A stretch of 64,000 nt of DNA from Parvibaculaceae bacterium Mf 1.05b.01 (GTDB taxonomy: Bacteria; Pseudomonadota; Alphaproteobacteria; Parvibaculales; Parvibaculaceae), in contig BAOK01000001.1 of NCBI GenBank assembly GCA_000509225.1, positions 930,001 through 994,000 on the forward strand, read 5' to 3'. A program made the translations under genes and the position numbers. The notes below the pieces were generated by a model, which was not told where the DNA came from, made no database searches, and saw nothing but the letters and a program-made list of their open reading frames with translations. Positions 27,076 to 33,529 of this stretch are shown here, piece after piece (the first letter of the stretch is position 1; each line of letters starts with the position of its first letter).

Positions 27076-27118
27076 ACGTTTTCGAACCATAAAAGTCTGC
27101 AGCTTTTGTTGAAAACGT
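27076..27118 (+). repeat. Dispersed hairpin repeat, copy 3
   Basis: Outer arms ACGTTTTC (27076-27083) and GAAAACGT (27111-27118); both arms changed by the same G-to-A/C-to-T pair, so base pairing is kept compared with copy 1. The core is AAAAGTCTGCAGCTTTT. It ends one base before the stop codon of the minus-strand RDD gene. Paired changes suggest selection on the hairpin. Confidence 0.85.
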
Positions 27119-27119
27119 T

Positions 27120-27644
27120 TCATTGTACAGCGTTTGTCCGGATAAACACTGATCCTGAGAGAAAGTCATGCAGGCAGCGTTTTCTTCTATTGAAAAGCGC
27201 AACGGCTAGTGACAGGCCAAACAGCGGGGTTGCTGTAATGTAGAATAATAAGGTCTGTACGAATGCCTGCACGTAGCCAGGGCGGAGACCGTCCCATGTC
27301 CGCATTTCGATGCCTTGCCATTGCATGCCGGGTGTTGCCGAGCGAGAGCCCCCCAGCGTCATTGTAAAGTAGGCAAAAAACAGGACGGGCGTGATCAGGC
27401 CAAATCCAGGCCACAAAACTCCGAGACTAAGAATGCCAAGGATGCCGAAAAGAATGGACGCTGCAAAAAATAGAACGGCAATGGCAGCAAGGTCGGCTAA
27501 GAAAGCAAGAATGCGGGAGCGCAATAGGCCTTTGAATGCCTCTGGATTGTTGGCAGGATTTGGAGCGCCTGCTGCGTTGAAGCTGTCCCTGATATAGTCG
27601 CTCGACAGAAAGGTGCCCCGAGAATTGCCTTGGGCGTCGTCCAT
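27120..27644 (-). CDS. RDD family membrane protein
   Basis: A 174-residue membrane protein with the RDD domain. The Arg of the domain lies in FKGLLRSRILAFLADLAAIA, followed by helices to FGLITPVLFFAYFTMTLGGS, then GSRSATPGMQWQGIEMRTWD, and the C-terminal LFNRRKRCLHDFLSGSVFIR. RDD proteins are poorly understood; some have been linked to ion transport. In rhizobial genomes an RDD gene often lies between hemB and bpt; here hemB and RDD are separated by the motAB-to-dehydrogenase block. The next gene upstream is motB, 72 bases away on the same strand. Confidence 0.9.
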   Translation of the reverse strand: MDDAQGNSRGTFLSSDYIRDSFNAAGAPNPANNPEAFKGLLRSRILAFLADLAAIAVLFFAASILFGILGILSLGVLWPGFGLITPVLFFAYFTMTLGGSRSATPGMQWQGIEMRTWDGLRPGYVQAFVQTLLFYITATPLFGLSLAVALFNRRKRCLHDFLSGSVFIRTNAVQ

Positions 27645-27716
27645 TCAATTTCTCCTGATGCCAAGAAGGCTGTCAGAGATATTTGGGGAGTTGGGACGGT
27701 TTGCGCAAGAGGTGGC

Positions 27717-28664
27717 TTAGCGCCCGAAACCTGGTGGGATAACAGGGGCCTCGTTCAGCAGGAGAATGCCGACACGCCGGTTTGCTGGCAGATAAACATC
27801 TTCTGGGAAAAGCGGATCAGAATCTGCCTTGCCCGCAACTTCTGAGATCTGGTCTGATTTAATACCGTTCATCTGCAGAATACGGCGGGTTGCATTCGCC
27901 CGGTCTGCGGTCAGTTCCCAGTTGGAGTAGCCTGGAATGCCGTCCAGCTGTGTCGCATCTGTGTGTCCAGTAATGACCAGTCGGTTGGGCAATTGCTGTA
28001 TGACTTTCGCAACCTGCTCAAGAACCAGACGCGTGCGCTCATAGGGTTCTGCATGTCCTGGTGGGAACATGGAGCGGCCATCCTGATCTGTCAGTTGAAT
28101 GTGAAGCCCTTCAGGGGTCTCTTCTATAATGATGTTCCGGGACAGTTCCGCAAGTTCGGGAAGATCCTGCATAGACTGACGAAGACTCGCAGCGGCACTC
28201 GCGAACTGACTTTGGTCATTCGCGGCGTTCTGATCTTTTTCGAGCGCAGATGATTCAAAGTCAGCGGTTCCCGGCGCTTCGCCATTCGATGAGTCTTTGC
28301 CGTCGGCGCGGGCTGCGGTCCGCTGGTTTTCGGTTTCCGGACTCTTTGGCGCCGCCGGTGTTGAAATTGACATCATCACCTTTGGTGCAGATCCGGCCAT
28401 GCGTGATCCGTCCACGTCAAATGCTGTACCGCCCATAACACCGCCAGCGCCCGAGGTGGAGCGGCTGACACTTGCGGGGGCGAAGTAGTCGGCCAGCCCC
28501 TGTTTCTGTTCTGGGGTTGTCATAGAAATCAGCCACATCAACAAGAAGAATGCCATCATCGCGGTAACGAAGTCGGCATAGGCAATCTTCCACGCACCAC
28601 CATGGTGGCCGTGAGCTGCTTTCTTCACCTTCTTGATGATGATGGGTTGTTCGTTCATTGACAT
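27717..28664 (-). CDS. motB: Flagellar motor stator protein MotB
   Basis: A 315-residue stator subunit. The N-terminal tail HGGAWKIAYADFVTAMMAFF contains the single membrane helix with the proton-binding Asp of the YADF motif. A long Ser/Ala/Glu-rich linker (about residues 75-150) precedes the OmpA-like peptidoglycan-binding domain, with LVITGHTDATQLDGIPGYSN and ANATRRILQMNGIKSDQI. It is 13 bases after motA on the same strand. No other flagellar genes are present, so the stator pair is separate from the main flagellar cluster. The N-terminal IIIKKVKKAAHGHHGG is typical of alphaproteobacterial MotB. Confidence 0.93.
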   Translation of the reverse strand: MSMNEQPIIIKKVKKAAHGHHGGAWKIAYADFVTAMMAFFLLMWLISMTTPEQKQGLADYFAPASVSRSTSGAGGVMGGTAFDVDGSRMAGSAPKVMMSISTPAAPKSPETENQRTAARADGKDSSNGEAPGTADFESSALEKDQNAANDQSQFASAAASLRQSMQDLPELAELSRNIIIEETPEGLHIQLTDQDGRSMFPPGHAEPYERTRLVLEQVAKVIQQLPNRLVITGHTDATQLDGIPGYSNWELTADRANATRRILQMNGIKSDQISEVAGKADSDPLFPEDVYLPANRRVGILLLNEAPVIPPGFGR

Positions 28665-28677
28665 GCTGAGCTACAAC

Positions 28678-29544
28678 CTAGCTTGTTGGTATAGTGAGGT
28701 TACCGGTCGACTCTTCAACTTCCGCGAAGGTCGGGCGATAAGGCGTCATCACCGCTTTGCGAGCGAACTCAACAGAAACGGCCGGTGCGTAGCCGTTCAT
28801 ATGCGCGAGCAAGCCAGCCTTCATGGACAGGAAATATTTGCTTTCCGCTTCGTAGGCTGCTTTCAGAAAACTCGCCATTGGAGAGAAGAAGCCATAGGCA
28901 ACAAACACGCCGAAGAAGGTCCCGACAAGCGCGCCGCCGATGAGGTGCCCTAGAATCTCTGGTGGCTGGTCGATAGACCCCATGGTTTTAATCACACCCA
29001 ACACCGCAGCAACAATGCCGAGCGCCGGGGTGCCATCACCAAGTGCCTGCATAGAACCGACGGCAAGCTCCTGTTCCTGATGATGAGTTTCGAGCTCCTC
29101 GTCCATCAGGGCTTCCAGCTCATGCGCGTTTTCCGTGCCCAGCGTGATCATGCGCAGGTAGTCGCACATGAATTCCACTGCGTGGTGGTCAGAGGCGAAG
29201 ATTGGAAACTGGTTGAAGATGTCGGACCCATGAGGGTCTTCAATGTGAGCTTCAAGGGCTAGGGAGCCCTTCGCTTTTGCCAGCTTGAAAAGCGTGAATT
29301 GCAAACCAAGCAACTCCAGGAATGCTTCCTTGGAGTATTTCGAGCCCTTGAACATGGTGCCGAAGATGCTGCCCATGTTTTTCAGAACAGGGCTAGGGTT
29401 GCCAATGATGAACGCGCCTATGGCGGCGCCCAGAATGATGACAAATTCAAATGGCTGCCAGAGCACGCCAAGCTTGCCGCCCATTGCGGCGTAGCCGCCA
29501 AACACGCAGAGACAAACAATTATAACACCAACAATCAGCTGCAT
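28678..29544 (-). CDS. motA: Flagellar motor stator protein MotA
   Basis: A 288-residue four-helix stator subunit that with MotB conducts protons and turns the flagellar rotor. The N-terminal helix MQLIVGVIIVCLCVFGGYAA, the segment EFVIILGAAIGAFIIGN, the cytoplasmic loop with charged residues, and the C-terminal ALGIVAAVLGVIKTMGSIDQ and LIGGALVGTFFGVFVAYGF are all characteristic of the MotA (stator) family rather than ExbB. Length is typical of alphaproteobacterial MotA. It is the first gene of motAB. Confidence 0.94.
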   Translation of the reverse strand: MQLIVGVIIVCLCVFGGYAAMGGKLGVLWQPFEFVIILGAAIGAFIIGNPSPVLKNMGSIFGTMFKGSKYSKEAFLELLGLQFTLFKLAKAKGSLALEAHIEDPHGSDIFNQFPIFASDHHAVEFMCDYLRMITLGTENAHELEALMDEELETHHQEQELAVGSMQALGDGTPALGIVAAVLGVIKTMGSIDQPPEILGHLIGGALVGTFFGVFVAYGFFSPMASFLKAAYEAESKYFLSMKAGLLAHMNGYAPAVSVEFARKAVMTPYRPTFAEVEESTGNLTIPTS

Positions 29545-29842
29545 CGCGAGACCGCCCTTACCTGTGATCCAGTCGCGCTACTACAAGCCCATTACGTAGC
29601 AGCCATCCTGGCCAACACTTTTCGAGGCTCATTCTGCTCAGGCATTGTTAATATGGTGTTGAAAGATCCTGTCATAGGCGCGCGTTTGTTCAACTATTGG
29701 GGTAAACTGCCAATGGTCGCGCAAATCAGGTTTCGGGAATGCGGGTTGCACCGATTTTCCGGCTTGCCTAAAAGGGCTCGGGTGAGTTTCTTCACCAATC
29801 GGAAATGTCTGTTAAGAAATCGATACTGCATTGGAAAACCAG
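29545..29842. other. Intergenic region between divergent motA and flavin reductase
   Basis: About 300 bases without a gene. It must hold the motAB promoter on the minus strand and the flavin reductase promoter on the plus strand. I see no strong minus-35/minus-10 pair and no repeat, hairpin or RNA gene here. Confidence 0.5.
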
Positions 29843-30325
29843 ATGAACACCTTTGATAGTCGCTCCTTTCGTAACGCACTTGGCGAATTTGCGACCGGCG
29901 TTGCCATTGTGACTACTCAGGTTGGTGACGATGCCCCTATTGGAATTACGGTCAATTCCTTCTCCTCTGTGTCGCTCGACCCGCCGCTGGTTTTGTGGTG
30001 TCTCGACAAAGCGTCGGACCGCCTTGAGGTGTTTGAAAAATGCGACGGGTTCACGATCAATATCCTGGCGGCAGCCCAGCAGGAGCTCTCCAACCGCCTG
30101 TCGCGCTCAGGGCAGCCGCATCTGGATGGGATCGCGGTTGATGAGGGCGTAAATGGGTGTCCGTACCTGTCCGAGGCATTGGCGACTTTTCAATGCGACG
30201 TCCACGCGCGTCATGACGCGGGCGATCACATCATCATGGTTGGTCGGGTGAAGTCTTTCCAACAACCCAGTGCAGAGACACCCCTGATCTACCATCGTGG
30301 CGGATATTGCGCACTGGCGACCTAA
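29843..30325 (+). CDS. Flavin reductase family protein (FMN-binding split barrel)
   Basis: A 160-residue protein of the HpaC/flavin reductase family, which supplies reduced flavin to two-component monooxygenases. Visible are RNALGEFATGVAIVTTQ, the flavin-binding GITVNSFSSVSLDPPLVLWC, and the ending PLIYHRGGYCAL. I use the ATG at 29843; a TTG at 29831 adds four residues. Its monooxygenase partner is not adjacent. The stop overlaps the stop of the convergent MarR regulator by four bases, so the two may be related only by position. Confidence 0.88.
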   Translation: MNTFDSRSFRNALGEFATGVAIVTTQVGDDAPIGITVNSFSSVSLDPPLVLWCLDKASDRLEVFEKCDGFTINILAAAQQELSNRLSRSGQPHLDGIAVDEGVNGCPYLSEALATFQCDVHARHDAGDHIIMVGRVKSFQQPSAETPLIYHRGGYCALAT

Positions 30326-30798
30326 TCAGGTGTTCTCTCAGGTGGCGGTGTCGGCGTCATCTTTTTCAGATTGTCGCGCATGAGGCGCATATTGCTGAGA
30401 AACTGCCGATATTCCTCGGCCTCAATTCCCTCGATGACCCCTTTATGCATATCTTTGACAATGTCTTCGCCACCCGATCTTAGCTCGTGGAGTACGGGGG
30501 TCAGGAAAATGCACTTTGCCCGGCCGTCCTGCGGGTGGGGCTTGCGTTGAACCAAGCCTATTTCCTCAAGCTCGGAGATGTAGATCCCGGCGGACACTTT
30601 GTGGATGCCGAGCGCATCGGCGAGTTCGGTCTGTGTCAGACCATCCGTCTTCAACAGGGTGACGATTACACGTGTCTGGTTTCGGCTAAGGCCGCTGCGG
30701 CTGTCATAATTGTGTTGCAGCAGGGCACCCACTTCTGAGAACAGTTCAATGAAGTAGAAGGGGTCCAGCTCGTCTCGATCTGTGTCTTGATTAACCAT
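30322..30798 (-). CDS. MarR family transcriptional regulator
   Basis: A 158-residue winged-helix regulator. The recognition region LTQTELADALGIHKVSAGIY and the wing RKPHPQDGRAKCIFLTP (with the conserved D-x-R) are clear, flanked by dimerisation helices. The HPQDGRAK wing is as expected for MarR. It is convergent with the flavin reductase gene and divergent from the exbB operon 229 bases away, so it could control either. Ligand and target are unknown. The C-terminus is Pro-rich (TPTPPPERTPD). Confidence 0.88.
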   Translation of the reverse strand: MVNQDTDRDELDPFYFIELFSEVGALLQHNYDSRSGLSRNQTRVIVTLLKTDGLTQTELADALGIHKVSAGIYISELEEIGLVQRKPHPQDGRAKCIFLTPVLHELRSGGEDIVKDMHKGVIEGIEAEEYRQFLSNMRLMRDNLKKMTPTPPPERTPD

Positions 30799-31027
30799 CT
30801 AGCTCTTTGGGCTCTTTGTTTTTTCCGCGCTTTTGTCACCAAACCGTGCGCTAGATATGTTTGGTAGGGAGATTCTGGTCTTTTGTCGAAGTGATTGCAC
30901 TGACTAAATTGATTTGGCTGCCTGCAGAAATCCGGGTTGACCACATCGCCTTTCCGGTGTTCTAGTAAAGTCACATTACTAATTGTTCGGCTCGAGTGCA
31001 ATCGGGCTGTTTGGGGGAGTGATACTG

Positions 31028-31798
31028 GTGGCCGATGAGGAAAGTGTAGTGAGTGAGGAAACAGTTGCAGGCGAGGATGGCGCAGCTGAAGGCACGGGAG
31101 AAACTGCAACAGGGGAAACAGGGGTAGAAGGTGCAGAAGCACTTACCGGACTCGATGCGGCTGCTGCTGCGGGTGCTGATGGCGGCATTTGGGAGCTTAT
31201 CCCGCTTGTCGATAGAGGCGGCCCAATCGTCGTTATTCTGCTTTGCCTGTCGGTTCTTTCGCTCGCGATTATTCTGCTTAAGGTATTCCAGTTCTGGCGC
31301 GCAGGCCTAACCCGGCGTGCGTTTATTGATGTGGCTATCGACAAAATCAAATCAGGTGATCGGGATGGTGCCGCAGCGGTGCTCCGTAAAACGCGGTCGC
31401 CGGTTGCGCGGACCTTGTTGGCGGGCATTGAAGGCGCGCAGAATGGCGGCAATGCGGAGGAAGAAATCGCCCGTGTTGGCGGCAATGAGCTGGGCGGATT
31501 GCAAAGCTACTTCCGTTGGCTTGAAGTGATCGGGAATATTTCGCCTCTGCTCGGCCTCCTGGGTACCGTAATTGGGATGATCAACGCGTTCCAGCAGTTG
31601 CAGCTTGCTGGCAATAAGGTTGATCCGGCGATCCTGTCCGGTGGGATCTGGGTGGCGTTGCTGACGACTGCTGTTGGTCTTGCGGTCGCCATTCCAGCAA
31701 TTGCGTCTCTTAATCTCTTGGAGAGCAGGGTTGATGTCGCGCGCTTAACATTGCGGGATGCGTCCTCAAGGTTGCTTGCAGCCCTTAAATCTGCCTAA
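31028..31798 (+). CDS. exbB: ExbB/TolQ/MotA family proton channel with acidic N-terminal extension
   Basis: A 256-residue ExbB-like protein, the pentameric membrane part of a proton-driven energy transducer. Helix 1 is RGGPIVVILLCLSVLSLAII; helices 2 and 3 contain ISPLLGLLGTVIGMINAFQQ and GIWVALLTTAVGLAVAIPAI, with the conserved threonines and prolines. The first about 55 residues are acidic and Glu/Gly/Ala/Thr-rich with no signal peptide. I choose the GTG at 31028, with GGGGGAG 9 bases upstream; a TTG at 30983 lacks such a site. It is the first gene of an operon with two exbD genes and a TonB-like gene, all overlapping or closely spaced. Confidence 0.88.
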   Translation: MADEESVVSEETVAGEDGAAEGTGETATGETGVEGAEALTGLDAAAAAGADGGIWELIPLVDRGGPIVVILLCLSVLSLAIILLKVFQFWRAGLTRRAFIDVAIDKIKSGDRDGAAAVLRKTRSPVARTLLAGIEGAQNGGNAEEEIARVGGNELGGLQSYFRWLEVIGNISPLLGLLGTVIGMINAFQQLQLAGNKVDPAILSGGIWVALLTTAVGLAVAIPAIASLNLLESRVDVARLTLRDASSRLLAALKSA

Positions 31799-31809
31799 GG
31801 CGGTTTGCC

Positions 31810-32214
31810 ATGTTTGATGAAGCAATCCACAAAAAGAGGATCGTGAGCTTAACGCCACTTATCGATGTGGTGTTTCTGCTCTTGATCTTTTTCATGCTGG
31901 CGAGTTCATTTTTGCAGACCCAGTCGATTGCCGTTCTTACACCGGCACCAGATCCGGAGGAGGTCGAGACTGACCGTCACGTGGTTGAGGTCTGGGTTCT
32001 GACTGACGGGAGTCTGCGGCTCGACGGTGAACCGATCACGCCTGAGGCATTGAGTGAAGGTATTCGTACCAATCTCGGCGGTGACCCTGAGGCCGTTGTC
32101 TCAATTTTGGCTGAAAATGGCTCGGCGGTGCAGCCGCTGATTTCGTCGATTGAAGCTGCCCGCAATGGTGGTGCTCAGTCCATTGGAACATCACGAGTGG
32201 AGAGTTTGAGATAA
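31810..32214 (+). CDS. exbD: ExbD/TolR family protein, canonical (membrane Asp present)
   Basis: A 134-residue ExbD. After a short basic cytoplasmic start (MFDEAIHKKRIVSLTPLIDV) comes the single membrane helix LIDVVFLLLIFFMLASSF, in which Asp19 matches the essential proton-carrying Asp25 of E. coli ExbD. The rest is a periplasmic domain (RHVVEVWVLTDGSLRLDGEP and onward). It lies 11 bases after exbB and its stop overlaps the start of a second exbD by one base. In ExbB-ExbD motors a dimer of ExbD sits inside an ExbB pentamer. Confidence 0.92.
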   Translation: MFDEAIHKKRIVSLTPLIDVVFLLLIFFMLASSFLQTQSIAVLTPAPDPEEVETDRHVVEVWVLTDGSLRLDGEPITPEALSEGIRTNLGGDPEAVVSILAENGSAVQPLISSIEAARNGGAQSIGTSRVESLR

Positions 32215-32618
32215 TGATCGATTTCGAAGAACCTCCTCAGCGTCGGCCTTATGAATCGGTTGTGCCTCTGATCAATGTGGTCTTCCTCCTGCTGATCTTT
32301 TTCCTCCTGGCCGGTACGTTGCAGCCAACCGACGATGTCGATGTTGATCTCCCGGTGGGACAGGTGGATGACAAGCGCGCGTCTGAGGACCTGGTGCTCT
32401 ATGTCGAGGCTGATGGGTTTGTCTATCTGGGCGATCGTGTCATGGGCGCTGATCTTGCAGCCTATGCATTGCGTGATTTCCTGGATGAACAGGGAATTTA
32501 TGACGTCTCCATTAAGGCAGATGAAAACGCACCTGCCCATGAGTTGATTAAGCTTATGGAGGGCCTCCGGAACGTTGGCGTGCGCGAAGTGAACCTTGTG
32601 ACGGAGCAATCCGAATGA
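32214..32618 (+). CDS. ExbD/TolR family protein, variant with Asn for the membrane Asp
   Basis: A 134-residue ExbD paralogue. The membrane segment is VVPLINVVFLLLIFFLLAGT: the residue equal to the proton-carrying Asp is Asn21, codon AAT at 32274-32276. The rest is an ordinary ExbD periplasmic domain (EDLVLYVEADGFVYLGDRV and beyond). It overlaps the first exbD by one base and the TonB-like gene by four. A protein with no protonatable Asp should not move protons as a homodimer; together with the Asp-bearing paralogue it could form an asymmetric dimer with one working site. I recall Asn-type ExbD in other alphaproteobacteria, but know of no tested role. Confidence 0.9.
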   Translation: MIDFEEPPQRRPYESVVPLINVVFLLLIFFLLAGTLQPTDDVDVDLPVGQVDDKRASEDLVLYVEADGFVYLGDRVMGADLAAYALRDFLDEQGIYDVSIKADENAPAHELIKLMEGLRNVGVREVNLVTEQSE

Positions 32619-33526
32619 GTATGGCTGAGTCAGGTCAATTAAGTGGCTTTGAAGCCCCCCGTCTTCGAACCGTGTTGCTTTGGTCTGTTGGCCTTCACCT
32701 GCTGGTGCTGGTCTACTTTTTGTTGGGTGGCGGGATTTTTGGGTCAGAGGGACCTGGAGACGGCGACGCTCTAACCTTCCAGCTGGCTGCAGGGCTCGAC
32801 AATAATGACGATGCGGCTGCCCAGATTGATGGCTCTAACGAACAAACACCGACATTCGCGGATGCGGACATCGATCCCGTTCCTGAACCCACGCCTGAAC
32901 CGGAGCCCAAACCCGAACCAAAACCTGAAGTAAAACCGGAACCCAAACCGCAGGTTACGGATCAAATGCCGACACGCCGGAACGAAGACGTGCAACCTCA
33001 GCAGGCAGCAACCACGCAACAGCGCGGCGACGAAGAGGTTGCGACGCCCGGCGGCTCTACGGGGATCGTTGGCTATGACCATTACGGCGGCGGCGGCGAT
33101 CTGGAAGAGACAATTCGAAACCGCCCGGGCAATTCACTCACGGGCAATGCGATTAGTGCGCGCCTGACAGGCCAAACTCTTTTTCTTGAGATGGGACGTC
33201 TGGATATTCAGGGCGGCAACCGTCTCACCAATGTGGAGATTCAGCTCAATGCGGACGGCACAAGCCGTGTGAAGCTCATTTATTACCACTACAAGACCTA
33301 CCACCGGGAACACTCATCGACCCGCTCGAAGCGGGGCAGTGGGCGTTGGTGGATTGAAGGCAATCGCTGGTGTCATCAATCAGAAATCATCTCCTATGGC
33401 ACCAAGGACTGTTATGACATGAACCTTGATGGGTCTGTCTTGCGCCTCTATTACGCGGAGTGTCTGCGGAACTCGTCCCCGCACTGTAAATCCTATCGAT
33501 TGGCGGGTGAGGGCTCTATCCGATAG
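32615..33526 (+). CDS. TonB-like protein with non-TonB four-cysteine C-terminal domain
   Basis: A 303-residue protein with TonB architecture at its N-terminal side. The membrane helix (about 19-38) contains LWSVGLHLLVL, with Ser24 and His28 spaced as Ser16 and His20 of E. coli TonB, and a Pro-rich stretch (about 87-112, PEPKPEPKPEVKPEPKP) would span the periplasm. The C-terminal about 130 residues are not a TonB domain; they hold NSLTGNAISARLTGQ, NVEIQLNADGTSRVKL, GRWWIEGNRWCHQ, and Cys at 253, 266, 283 and 291. The pattern resembles small DUF995-like exported beta domains (DG..GxWxIxGxxxC). It overlaps exbD2 by four bases. No TonB-dependent receptor is nearby. Confidence 0.82.
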   Translation: MSMAESGQLSGFEAPRLRTVLLWSVGLHLLVLVYFLLGGGIFGSEGPGDGDALTFQLAAGLDNNDDAAAQIDGSNEQTPTFADADIDPVPEPTPEPEPKPEPKPEVKPEPKPQVTDQMPTRRNEDVQPQQAATTQQRGDEEVATPGGSTGIVGYDHYGGGGDLEETIRNRPGNSLTGNAISARLTGQTLFLEMGRLDIQGGNRLTNVEIQLNADGTSRVKLIYYHYKTYHREHSSTRSKRGSGRWWIEGNRWCHQSEIISYGTKDCYDMNLDGSVLRLYYAECLRNSSPHCKSYRLAGEGSIR

Positions 33527-33529
33527 GGC

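Noticed and set aside
30983-31027. TTG start for ExbB giving a hydrophobic leader
   Set aside because: No ribosome binding site; the leader lacks basic residues and the GTG at 31028 has a strong site.
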